Source: JACVRW01 sp963728155 (GTDB taxonomy: Bacteria; Actinomycetota; Thermoleophilia; Solirubrobacterales; Thermoleophilaceae). From it: 64,000 bases of DNA. Position numbers and translations under genes: made by a program. Below, piece by piece: positions 1 to 7,666 of this stretch. The stretch is from the NCBI GenBank assembly GCA_963728155.1, contig CAVSJF010000004.1, forward strand, positions 124,001-188,000. The letters are read 5' to 3'. The notes under the pieces were generated by a model, which was not told where the DNA came from, searched no databases, and was given only the letters and a program-made list of their open reading frames with translations. The first letter of the stretch is position 1; each line of letters begins with the position of its first letter.

Positions 1-859
1 CGCGCGAGCACACCGAGGTCGCCTCCTCGGAGACGTTCATGCGGTGGGTCTTGCCGAACAGCGAGAAGATGCTGTTGGGGTGGTCGCCCGAGATCGGCTG
101 GTGGTCCTCCTCCGGCAGGTTGCCGTCCATGATCGCCGGCTGGGCGCGCTCGGTGGAGTCGTAGACGGTGTAGGCGTTCTTGAACCAGGTGGCGTTGCGG
201 GCCAGCTCCCCGAAGCCTGGATATCGCTCGGCATCGAGACGCCCGCGGTCGTCGACCAGCGTGTTCGAGGGCAGCTCGTCGAGCAGGACGACCACGATCG
301 GAGCGCGCGCGATGCCACCGATCGTGCGGGCCTGCGCCTCGCTGGGGAAGGCGAGCTCGGAGATCGGGTTGGTGAACAGGAAGAGCACGAGGAACACCAG
401 CGGCGCGGGTGACAGGACGCGCAGGAAGGTGCGCACCGGCTCGGCCCCGGCGTACAGACCGGCCACACCCCCGCCGATGGCCAGCGACAGCACGATCAGC
501 AGCAGGTCGGAGGCGTCGAAGGCCTTTTTTAGGGCCTGCGCGGCGATCAGCGCCACGAGCAAGGCCAGGAACACGAGGTGGACGCCGGTCCGGGCCCGTT
601 CGCTCGCCAGCCCCACCAGCAGCTCGACGGCCAGCCCCATGAGCGGAGGGACCACCACGAGCAGCACGGCGAAGCTGATCACGTCGAGGCCCGACGAGCC
701 GCGGGCGGCAAAGAACTCGGGGTTGTCCTTCAGCAGGTCGAAGAGGGGCTGAGCCACTGCGAAGGTCCACAGCACGGCCAGCTCCAAGAAGATCCACAGC
801 CGGCTCTGGCCCCTCCCCTTGGGCTCCGGCGAGGCGGCCGGGGCTTCGGCGCCGCTCAT
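1..859 (-). CDS. membrane-anchored sulfatase/alkaline phosphatase superfamily protein (3' part outside window)
   Basis: The first 286 residues are visible and the gene runs off the left edge. After a short Pro/Gly-rich N-terminus there are about five hydrophobic segments (roughly residues 21-43, 55-80, 88-106, 113-133, 148-160), then a soluble domain opening with VVVLLDELPSN near residue 182. That opening matches the metal-binding start of sulfatases, and HPNSIFSLFGKTH further on fits the same fold. Such proteins sit in the membrane with an extracytoplasmic hydrolase or transferase domain acting on lipids or glycans. Its ATG overlaps the stop of the upstream methyltransferase gene (ATGA), so the two are probably co-transcribed and co-translated. 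The catalytic nucleophile of true sulfatases lies in the part I can see only partly, so substrate and reaction (hydrolase or phospho-group transfer) stay open. Confidence 0.8.
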   Translation of the reverse strand, partial: MSGAEAPAASPEPKGRGQSRLWIFLELAVLWTFAVAQPLFDLLKDNPEFFAARGSSGLDVISFAVLLVVVPPLMGLAVELLVGLASERARTGVHLVFLALLVALIAAQALKKAFDASDLLLIVLSLAIGGGVAGLYAGAEPVRTFLRVLSPAPLVFLVLFLFTNPISELAFPSEAQARTIGGIARAPIVVVLLDELPSNTLVDDRGRLDAERYPGFGELARNATWFKNAYTVYDSTERAQPAIMDGNLPEEDHQPISGDHPNSIFSLFGKTHRMNVSEEATSVCSR

Positions 860-2286
860 CCCCTCTTCGGGAGCGCGTAGTAGAGGATGCGTGTGCCCGA
901 CTCGATGCGCTCCGAGCGCTCGACCTCGAAGGCCTCCTTGAGCGTGCGCTCGAAGAAGCCGAGCTCGTAGTCGGGATGCAACCCGTCGCGCTTGGGGGCG
1001 AGCAGCTTCTTGACCATCGGGTCCTCACGCGTGGGGAACTCGATCACGAGCGCCGAGCCCAGCGAGGCCAGCCAGTCGACGAACTCCTTCACCGGCACGT
1101 TGGCGGCGATGGCCACGTGGTGAATCAGCGCCAGCGCCAGCACCAGGTCGGGCTTGCCGCGGTCGGGCATCGACCGGCGCTCGAGCCCTCGCCATCCGAG
1201 CCCGGGTGAGGGGTCGGCGAGGTTCATGGTCAGGGTGAGGATCTGCTCGTTGCCCTCACCGCGCAGGTCGCGGTAGAGCAACTCGACCGGGCCCTGGTCG
1301 GCGTCGACCGCGACGACGTGCTTGGCTCCTTCGGCGGCGATGCGCGAGTAGCGCCCGTTATTCGCGCCGATGTCCCACACGAGCTTCCACTCGCGGCTGG
1401 TGGCCACCTCGCGGACGAACTCGTCCTTGCGGGCGGCGTCGTCGTCGGTGTAGGAGTTGCGTTCGCCGTAGGCCGTCCACACACCCTCGGGGGGATTCCA
1501 CTCGAGGCGGTCGACCAGCTTGCGCATCTTGCGCACGTTGGCAACGAACAGCTCCTTCTTGAAGACCCGCCTGACCTCTTTCTTGACTTGGTCGGGCCGG
1601 TCGGCGTAGCGCGCCTCGAGCCGTGCGTGCAGGAAGACGTTGGTGAACATCCCCTTGCGAAAGCGGTCACGGAAGGACATCAGGCTGCGCATCTGCGTGG
1701 GCGTGATGCCGTCGATCGAACCCCGCAGCCAGGGGTGGAAGGGCACGTCCTTCACCGACTGCAGCAGCAGCGGATAGAGGTAGAGCATGCAGAACTGGCG
1801 GTATCCCACCCAGGCCTCGCCCTCTCGCAGCCGCTCGAAGGAGCCGATGTCGACGAACACCGGCCGGGCGCCCTTGAACTGGACGTTGTAGGGCGTGGCG
1901 TCCTTGAGGACCAGGTCGTGCTCGAGCGAGCTCAGCAACAGATCGAGCTGCAGCAGAGCGGCGTCCTTGAGCATCGAGAACGTCCACTCGTAGGGGTAGG
2001 ACACGAACGGAATGCGCTCGTGGCGCAGTACGCCCGCGGGCTCGTGCACGAGCAGGCCGCGCAGCGCCGCGGTGTGCTCGGCCGTCTCGGTGCGCACCAC
2101 CCGCTCGTCGTCGAGCAGGCCGGTCGCCCGCAGCGCCTCGAAGTCGCTCAGGCCGTCGGCCGAGAGCGCGCGGTACACCTCGTCCCCCGCGTAGAAGACC
2201 CGGCTCTCCGGGTCACGGAAGGAACCGGGCTCGAGGGTGCCCTGCGGGGTTGACGGTGTGCCGGTGGTCATGCGATCGGGCGGCAC
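856..2286 (-). CDS. two-part protein: kinase-like N-terminal region plus class I SAM methyltransferase (NoeA-like)
   Basis: 476 residues from a GTG start; an ATG at 2271, five codons in, is equally possible and neither has a clear Shine-Dalgarno site. Residues about 300-420 are a class I SAM-dependent methyltransferase: WDIGANNG (304-310, SAM-binding glycine loop), VVAVDAD (strand 2 acidic residue) and LALIHHVAI. The overall shape resembles nodulation-protein NoeA-type methyltransferases. The N-terminal half contains KDATPYN (D129, N134) followed by FVDIGSF (D146, G148). This spacing equals the catalytic D-x4-N and DFG-type D-x-G of protein/aminoglycoside kinases, though no glycine-rich loop is evident. 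Neighbours are a sulfatase, a tiny DPGSGS protein and a GT-C-like protein, so a role in modifying a surface glycan or lipid carrier is inferred. Function unproven. Confidence 0.8.
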   Translation of the reverse strand: MPPDRMTTGTPSTPQGTLEPGSFRDPESRVFYAGDEVYRALSADGLSDFEALRATGLLDDERVVRTETAEHTAALRGLLVHEPAGVLRHERIPFVSYPYEWTFSMLKDAALLQLDLLLSSLEHDLVLKDATPYNVQFKGARPVFVDIGSFERLREGEAWVGYRQFCMLYLYPLLLQSVKDVPFHPWLRGSIDGITPTQMRSLMSFRDRFRKGMFTNVFLHARLEARYADRPDQVKKEVRRVFKKELFVANVRKMRKLVDRLEWNPPEGVWTAYGERNSYTDDDAARKDEFVREVATSREWKLVWDIGANNGRYSRIAAEGAKHVVAVDADQGPVELLYRDLRGEGNEQILTLTMNLADPSPGLGWRGLERRSMPDRGKPDLVLALALIHHVAIAANVPVKEFVDWLASLGSALVIEFPTREDPMVKKLLAPKRDGLHPDYELGFFERTLKEAFEVERSERIESGTRILYYALPKRG

Positions 2287-2329
2287 AGTAGTGAAGAAGG
2301 CAGCCGCCCTTCCGGCGGCGCGGGCCCGA

Positions 2330-2521
2330 TCAGACCGAGTCGGTCTGGCGCGGCTCGGCGGGCGCCGCTGTCTCCGGCTCGTCCTTACGGATACGCAGGA
2401 ACCGGAGGATGCGGTTCCAATAGAGCTTGGCGGTAACGGCGACCGCGGCCAGACCGCCGGCGATGATCTGCAGGATCATGCTCCCGCTGCCGGGGTCCAG
2501 GTATGCGAGGACGGTGCTCAT
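2330..2521 (-). CDS. small DPGSGS membrane protein
   Basis: A 63-residue protein if started at the ATG at 2521, which has a GGAG 11 bases upstream (2533-2536); an in-frame ATG at 2542 would add seven residues. It opens with AYLDPGSGSMILQ, followed by one hydrophobic helix (about residues 12-32), a basic stretch (KLYWNRILRFLRIRK) and an acidic/Pro-rich tail, so it should be a single-pass membrane peptide with a cytoplasmic basic face. I recognise the DPGSGS-type motif from small uncharacterised proteins encoded near NoeA-like methyltransferases and sulfatases; that is recall, not a search. It sits between the GT-C-like gene and the kinase-like methyltransferase on the same strand, which suggests it is a subunit or adaptor of that system. 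Function unknown. Confidence 0.75.
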   Translation of the reverse strand: MSTVLAYLDPGSGSMILQIIAGGLAAVAVTAKLYWNRILRFLRIRKDEPETAAPAEPRQTDSV

Positions 2522-2618
2522 CTTCGAAGGTGCTCCATACATCCGGGGTCGAGAAACAGCTCGCTTGAGACCGCGAGGAGGCTAGCAGAGGTGTTGCCGG
2601 CCGGTTAACGCAGCGTAG

Positions 2619-4085
2619 CTACCTGGTTACTACCCGGTTCGCCACTTTCCTCCCCCCAACCCGGCCGGTGTCAAATCCCTGCAAAAGCGATGTAAACGGG
2701 GAGCCGATGGCCTCGAGCTTGCGCTCGCCGAGGGGAAGCGTGATCCCGTCCCGCCGGTAGACCCAGAAACTGCCCAGACGCAGCACCGTCTGGCGCGAGT
2801 GCGCCTTGCCGCGCAGGTATATGTTCCCCACGAGCCGCTGGCGGTCAGAGCGGAACACCATGCGGTAGTCGGCGATGCTCTCCACCGCCCCCATCGGCAC
2901 GCCCAGCTCCCAGGCGATGCGCGAGTGAAGGGCACGGTTGGCCGTGGCCGGCCCGACGGCGGCCACCGCGCGCGGGCCGCCGACCCGTGCGATGGCGCGC
3001 CCGAGGTCGCGATGGATCTCCATGCGCAGACCCACCTGCCGCACCTCGTGCTCGAGCCGCGTGACCTGGGCTTCCCCGAACCACAGCGCGAGCAGAGCCA
3101 CGGCAGCGAGGCCGGCCGTGGCCGGTACCACGGGCCGCGCGGCGATAACCGCCGCCCCCACCCCGGCCAGCACACAGGCCACCGCGAGCGCGGGCAGCAC
3201 GTAGCGCGGGTTGCCCGAGAAGCCGGCCTCGGTCATCAGCAAGTACACGCCCGCCTGGGCCAGGGCCGCGCCGGCCAGCGCGACCACCGTCCAACGGCGG
3301 CGCAGCATCGCGCCGGCCATGGCCACGGCCACCAGCACCTCGACCACGGGACCGGCGTGGTTGTGGATGCGCTCCAGGGCGCGCAGCCACGGCTGCTCGG
3401 CCAGCGACAGGCTCCACACCGGCTGGCTCGCGGCCTGCTTGCCTCCGTCGAGGGGGTTGCCCGAGCCGATCCACTCCGGCACCACCCAGGCCGCGGGCAG
3501 GACCACGGCCACGGCGGCCAGCGCGGGCCGAAGCGGGGGCCGGGCCAGCCACGCCCAGAGCCAGTAGAGCGCGAGGAAGGGCACCAGCTCGGGGCGCAGC
3601 AGGCAGGCCAGCGTGCCCAGGACCAGAGCGTGCCCGGCGCGCCCGTCGAGATGGCGCTCGACCGCCCACAGCATGAGGGCCACGGCCATGGGCGCCTCAC
3701 TTCCGTGCGCGGTGAATTGAAACCAGTCCGGGGTCAGGCACAGGGCGGCCACCGCCACCGCTCCGCCCAGCGCGCCCGCCGCCCCGCCCCCGCCCAGCCG
3801 GAAGACCAGCCGGAAGGCCATGGCCAGCGCGAGCAGCGCGCCGGCGCGGGCGAGGGCCATCCAGAGTGCCGGCGGGATGGCGCGGTCGAGCTCGCCCAGC
3901 GGCGCGACGAGTGTGGTGAACACCACGGGCAGCGGCTTCCAGGAGGGACCACCCGAGGTGTCGAGGCTCAGGTGGGCGATCTCGCGGCCCCAGATCACCC
4001 AGGCGAGCGGGTCGTAGCTCGGTTCCGACGGCAGCAGCAGCGACAGCGCGCCGAGCACGAGGCAGACTGCGAGGAGCCGGATCAT
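2619..4085 (-). CDS. polytopic membrane protein, probable GT-C-type glycosyltransferase
   Basis: 488 residues with an N-terminal signal-anchor (LLAVCLVLGALSLLL) and about ten further hydrophobic helices through residue 350, ending in a soluble C-terminal region of about 130 residues. The first extracytoplasmic loop carries SYDPLAWVIWGREI and SGGPSWKPLPV. This Asp-rich first loop is typical of GT-C glycosyltransferases, which use polyprenyl-phosphate sugars on the outer face of the membrane. No family signature strong enough to name donor or acceptor is visible. It begins the minus-strand set leading to the DPGSGS peptide, the methyltransferase and the sulfatase, and is divergent from a GT2 gene of the type that makes polyprenyl-phosphate sugars. 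A plausible model is that the GT2 supplies its donor. A transport or assembly protein is the alternative. Confidence 0.7.
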   Translation of the reverse strand: MIRLLAVCLVLGALSLLLPSEPSYDPLAWVIWGREIAHLSLDTSGGPSWKPLPVVFTTLVAPLGELDRAIPPALWMALARAGALLALAMAFRLVFRLGGGGAAGALGGAVAVAALCLTPDWFQFTAHGSEAPMAVALMLWAVERHLDGRAGHALVLGTLACLLRPELVPFLALYWLWAWLARPPLRPALAAVAVVLPAAWVVPEWIGSGNPLDGGKQAASQPVWSLSLAEQPWLRALERIHNHAGPVVEVLVAVAMAGAMLRRRWTVVALAGAALAQAGVYLLMTEAGFSGNPRYVLPALAVACVLAGVGAAVIAARPVVPATAGLAAVALLALWFGEAQVTRLEHEVRQVGLRMEIHRDLGRAIARVGGPRAVAAVGPATANRALHSRIAWELGVPMGAVESIADYRMVFRSDRQRLVGNIYLRGKAHSRQTVLRLGSFWVYRRDGITLPLGERKLEAIGSPFTSLLQGFDTGRVGGRKVANRVVTR

Positions 4086-4149
4086 CCTGGGCCGAAGCTA
4101 GGAACCGCGTCCGCCCGCGATGTCAACCTCGCGTGACGCTCGCGTAAAA

Positions 4150-4197
4150 GCGCAAGGAGGGCATCGCTCCGGTCCGGGCCAGCCCGGCCCCTTGCGC
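4150..4197. promoter_or_regulatory. nested inverted repeat in divergent promoter region
   Basis: In the 163-base gap between the divergent GT-C-like and GT2 genes, GCGCAAGG (4150-4157) is repeated inverted as CCTTGCGC (4190-4197). Inside lies a second perfect pair, CCGGGC (4174-4179) and GCCCGG (4182-4187), with a two-base loop. The GT2 gene has its own AGGGGG ribosome-binding stretch just before the ATG. The dyad could be an operator shared by both transcription units or an RNA hairpin. I cannot place a convincing -35/-10 pair around it. Confidence 0.35.
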
Positions 4198-4248
4198 ACG
4201 ACAAGCCCGCAGCCGCCCCCGGGGTCTTTACGCTAAGGGGGCGCCGGC

Positions 4249-5307
4249 ATGAAGCTCATCATCCAAATCCCCTGCTTCGACGAGGAACTGACGCTGCCCG
4301 AGACCCTCGCCGACCTGCCTCGCGAGGTCCCCGGCATCGACGAGGTCGAGTGGCTCGTGATCGACGACGGGTCCTCGGACCGCACCGTCGAGGTCGCGCG
4401 CGCGGGCGGGGTCAGCCACATCGTCCGCCTGACCAACAACAAGGGTCTCGCCGCGGCCTTCCAGGCGGGCCTCGACGCGTCGCTGAAGCTGGGCGCCGAC
4501 ATCATCGTCAACACCGACGCCGACAACCAGTACCGCGGCGCGGACATTCCCAAGCTCGTCGCGCCGATCCTGGCCGGCCATGCCGACATGGTGATCGGCG
4601 ACCGCGAGACCGACCAGGTCGAGCACTTCTCGCCGCTCAAGAAGCGTCTCCAGCGCTTCGGCAGCGCCGTCGTGCGCCGTGCCTCCAACACCAACGTGCC
4701 CGACACCACCTCGGGCTTTCGCGCCTACAACCGTGAGGCGGCGCTGCAGATCTCGGTGGTGTCCAAGTTCACCTACACGCTTGAGTCGATCATCCAGGCC
4801 GGCAAGCAGACGGTGGCCATCGACCACGTGGCCATCCGGACCAACGCCAAGACGCGCGACTCGCGGCTGTTCCCCTCGATGTGGTCGTACGTGCGCCGAA
4901 ACAGCGCGTCGATCTTCCGCATCTACGCGCTCTACGAGCCGCTGCGCGTGTTCACGGCGGCGGCCATCCTGGTGGGCCTGGCGTCCGCCGCCATCTGGGC
5001 GCGCTTCCTGTGGTTCTTCTTCTCCGGGGAGGGCGAGGGCCACATCCAGTCGCTCATTCTCGGCTCCACCCTGTTCATCGTCGCCGTGCAGTTCGCCGCC
5101 CTCGGCGTGCTGGGCGACATCCTCGCGGGCAGCCGGGTGATCCAGCAGCGCACGCTCGAGCGCGTCAAGCGCATGGAGCTGCACCTCGGCGTCGAGCCCT
5201 CCCACTACGAGCCGGGCGCCCAGCCGACCGGCCAGGAGGCCACCACGGGCGCGGGTGCCGGGCGGGCCACGGGCAAGACCGAGGACCGAGAGGCGCTCAA
5301 GCTTTGA
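4249..5307 (+). CDS. GT2 family glycosyltransferase with C-terminal membrane anchor (polyprenyl-phosphate sugar synthase type)
   Basis: 352 residues. The N-terminal GT-A domain shows IQIPCFDEE, VIDDGSSDRT (about residues 38-47), NTDADNQY (about 86-93, the metal-binding DxD) and SGFRAYNR, the pattern of dolichol/undecaprenyl-phosphate mannosyl- or glucosyltransferases. Two hydrophobic helices follow near residues 235-260 and 270-300, with a Gly/Thr-rich tail. Such enzymes transfer a sugar from a nucleotide donor to a polyprenyl phosphate on the cytoplasmic face. The ATG is preceded by AAGGGGGCG at suitable spacing. The gene leads an operon: the next start (TTG) overlaps its stop. The donor sugar cannot be read from sequence. 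Confidence 0.85.
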   Translation: MKLIIQIPCFDEELTLPETLADLPREVPGIDEVEWLVIDDGSSDRTVEVARAGGVSHIVRLTNNKGLAAAFQAGLDASLKLGADIIVNTDADNQYRGADIPKLVAPILAGHADMVIGDRETDQVEHFSPLKKRLQRFGSAVVRRASNTNVPDTTSGFRAYNREAALQISVVSKFTYTLESIIQAGKQTVAIDHVAIRTNAKTRDSRLFPSMWSYVRRNSASIFRIYALYEPLRVFTAAAILVGLASAAIWARFLWFFFSGEGEGHIQSLILGSTLFIVAVQFAALGVLGDILAGSRVIQQRTLERVKRMELHLGVEPSHYEPGAQPTGQEATTGAGAGRATGKTEDREALKL

Positions 5308-5918
5308 CCGCGACCGCGGAGGTGCCGACGGGGAATACGTTCGACAAGTACGGGTCCTCCAACCCGCTCGTCAAGCGCCTGATGGCGGGCTTTCACGGGA
5401 CGCTGGACGAGCTCTTGCGCAACGCCGCGCCTCAGTCGATCCTCGACGTGGGCTGCGGCGAGGGCGTGCTGACCCGGGAGTGGGCCGAGCGCCTGGGCGC
5501 CGGCCGGGTGGTCGGCATCGACCTCGACGATCCCAAGCTGCACGGCGAGTGGGCCAAGCGTGCGCGGCCCAACCTCGAGTTCTGCGTCGAGGAGGCCACG
5601 TCGCTCTCCTTCGCCGACGACGAGTTCGACATGGCGTGCGCGATCGAGGTGCTCGAGCACGTACCGGATCCGCGGGCCACGGTGGCCGAGATGGCCCGCG
5701 TCGCATCCCGCCACCTCCTGGTGTCCGTGCCGCGCGAGCCGCTCTGGCGCGGCCTCAACGTGGCTCGTGGCGCCTACCTGCGCGAGCTCGGCAACACGCC
5801 CGGGCACGTGAACCATTGGTCCAAGGGGGCCTTCGTCTCGCTGCTGTCGCGCTTCGGCACGGTGGAGGAGGCGCGCTCGCCCTTCCCCTGGACGATGCTG
5901 CTCGTCCGTGTCGGCTGA
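5304..5918 (+). CDS. class I SAM-dependent methyltransferase
   Basis: 204 residues if started at TTG 5304, which overlaps the previous stop (TTGA); a GTG at 5322 is an alternative. It shows DVGCGEG (SAM-binding loop near residue 50), GIDLDD at the end of strand 2, AIEVLEHVPDP (motif of the UbiE/Methyltransf_11 group) and SVPREPLW. It lies between a GT2 glycosyltransferase and a flippase with overlapping genes on both sides, so methylation of a sugar or lipid-linked glycan intermediate is a reasonable inference; the acceptor is unknown. Confidence 0.8.
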   Translation: MTATAEVPTGNTFDKYGSSNPLVKRLMAGFHGTLDELLRNAAPQSILDVGCGEGVLTREWAERLGAGRVVGIDLDDPKLHGEWAKRARPNLEFCVEEATSLSFADDEFDMACAIEVLEHVPDPRATVAEMARVASRHLLVSVPREPLWRGLNVARGAYLRELGNTPGHVNHWSKGAFVSLLSRFGTVEEARSPFPWTMLLVRVG

Positions 5919-7206
5919 CAAAGAGGCGCCTGCGCCGGGTGGGCGCTCCTACGGCCGCGGGGCCGCCGTCCTCTCGGTGGGGATCGGCGTCACGGGGCTC
6001 GTCACATTCGCCTTCTTCGCCCTCGCCAGTCAGTCCCTCTCGGAGAACGAGTACGGCCGCATCACCGTGCTGTGGTCGGCGGTGTTCATCACGGTGTCGG
6101 TGCTCTACCGCCCGGTGGAGCAGCTCCTGTCGCGCACGATCGCCGATCACGATGCCCGTGGCATCCAGGGGACGGACCACCTGCGCGTGGCGGCGACGAT
6201 CCAGCTCGCTCTGGGAGCCGTGTTCGCGGCGGGGGCGCTCGCGCTGCGCGGTCCGATACAGGACGACCTGTTCGGCGGTTCCGACACCCTCTACTGGATC
6301 CTCATCGCGGCGGTGCTCGCCTACGCGGCGAGCTACTTCGCCCGCGGCTATCTCGCCGGCCACCACCAGTTCGGGCTCTACGGCGGGCTGGTGCTCATGG
6401 AGGCCAGCTCGCGCTGCCTGTTCGCCCTCGCCGTGGCGCTGGGCATCGCACAGGGGCAGGACGTGGTCGCGCTCGGGATCGTGGCGGCTCCGATCGTGTC
6501 GCTGGCGGTGGTGCCCTGGGCCCTAGGGCGCCGCCTGCAGGCTCCTACGGCCCCGGCGGAGGAGGTGGAGGAAGGTCCCCAGTTCACGCTGGCCCACGGC
6601 AGTGGATTCGCCGTCGCCGTTCTGCTGATCATGCTGAGCGAGCAGACCTTCCTCAACGCTGGACCGCTGCTGGTCGAGGCGTCCGAGGGCGCGCGCGGCG
6701 CGGCACTCGCGGGCTTCACCTTCAACGTCCTGCTCATCGCGCGCGCCCCGCTGCAGCTCTTCCAGGCCATCCAGACCTCGATCCTGCCCCACCTCACGCG
6801 GCTGCGCGCGACCGGCGAAACCGACCCCTTCCGGCGCAGCGTGAACCTCACGCTGATGGCCATCGCCGGCTTCGCCGCCTGCGTGGGCCTGGTGATGCTG
6901 GCGATCGGACCGATCGTCATGGACCTCGTGTTCGGGGGCGACTTCGACTACGAACGCGGCGGCCTCGTGCTGGTGTCGATAGGCATGGGCCTCTACTTGG
7001 CCGCCGCCACCCTCAACCAGGCCCTGCTCGCCCACGGCCGGGCGGTGCACGCCGCCGGGGTCTGGGCGCTCTGCGCGACCGGCTTCGTCCTGTTTCTGTT
7101 GCTCGTCGATTTCGACGACCGCGTGCTGCAGGTGGAGATCGCCTTCGTTGGGGCGGCGGCCGGCCTGAGCGTGTTGCTGGGGGTGCTGTACCGTCGCATC
7201 GCATGA
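5908..7206 (+). CDS. polysaccharide/lipid-linked oligosaccharide flippase (MOP superfamily)
   Basis: 432 residues with 12-13 hydrophobic helices, beginning SYGRGAAVLSVGIGVTGLVTF and ending in VLLGVLYRRIA. The layout is that of Wzx-like polysaccharide transporters, with paired six-helix halves and a soluble loop near residue 210. These proteins move lipid-linked sugars to the outer face of the membrane. The GTG start at 5908 lies inside the end of the methyltransferase gene, and the peroxiredoxin gene starts in its final codons (ATGA at 7203). In context it probably exports the product of the GT2/methyltransferase pair. Sequence alone does not separate a Wzx-type flippase from a MurJ-like one, but the length and surroundings favour the former. 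Confidence 0.75.
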   Translation: MSADKEAPAPGGRSYGRGAAVLSVGIGVTGLVTFAFFALASQSLSENEYGRITVLWSAVFITVSVLYRPVEQLLSRTIADHDARGIQGTDHLRVAATIQLALGAVFAAGALALRGPIQDDLFGGSDTLYWILIAAVLAYAASYFARGYLAGHHQFGLYGGLVLMEASSRCLFALAVALGIAQGQDVVALGIVAAPIVSLAVVPWALGRRLQAPTAPAEEVEEGPQFTLAHGSGFAVAVLLIMLSEQTFLNAGPLLVEASEGARGAALAGFTFNVLLIARAPLQLFQAIQTSILPHLTRLRATGETDPFRRSVNLTLMAIAGFAACVGLVMLAIGPIVMDLVFGGDFDYERGGLVLVSIGMGLYLAAATLNQALLAHGRAVHAAGVWALCATGFVLFLLLVDFDDRVLQVEIAFVGAAAGLSVLLGVLYRRIA

Positions 7207-7661
7207 CGCCGAGGGTGGGACACCAGGCACCGGATTTCGAGCTCGAGGGAACGCAGGGTGCCTTCCGCCTCTCCGAGCACCGCGGCGAGCGGGTGGTGCT
7301 GCTCTTCTATCCGGGCGACAACACGCCCGTGTGCACGCGTCAGTTCTGCTCGTACCGCGACAACCCGGACGCCTTCGGCGCCCTCGGCGCGACCGTGGTG
7401 GGCATCTCCGCCCAGAGCGTCGAGTCCCACGAGGCCTTCACGGCCAAGCACGGGCTCACCGTGCCGCTGCTCGCCGACCCTGACTCGGAGGTGGCGAAGC
7501 TCTACGGCGCGTGGATGCGCGTGCGTGGGGCCAAGCGCTCGGTGGTGATCGTCGACGAGCAGGGGCGCGTGGCCTACCGCCACGACCCCGCGATCGGGCT
7601 CGGCTACCAGGATGTGGACGAGTTGCGCGAGGCGCTGGACGGCTTGGCCTACGCCGGCTGA
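7203..7661 (+). CDS. bcp: peroxiredoxin, Bcp/PrxQ type
   Basis: 152 residues, ATG overlapping the flippase stop. The thioredoxin-fold peroxidase signature is clear: PGDNTPVCTRQFC contains the P-x3-T-x2-C active site, with the peroxidatic Cys near residue 42 and a second Cys five residues later, the CxxxxC pair of atypical 2-Cys PrxQ/Bcp enzymes. It reduces hydroperoxides using thioredoxin or similar donors in the cytoplasm. Length is normal for the family. It is translationally coupled to the surface-glycan operon, but nothing ties it functionally to those genes. Confidence 0.88.
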   Translation: MTPRVGHQAPDFELEGTQGAFRLSEHRGERVVLLFYPGDNTPVCTRQFCSYRDNPDAFGALGATVVGISAQSVESHEAFTAKHGLTVPLLADPDSEVAKLYGAWMRVRGAKRSVVIVDEQGRVAYRHDPAIGLGYQDVDELREALDGLAYAG

Positions 7662-7666
7662 GCCCG

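Noticed and set aside
2799..4136. Long His/Gly-rich open frame opposite the GT-C-like gene
   Set aside because: Shadow of GC-rich third positions; no domain, composition skewed, and the minus strand encodes clear membrane helices.
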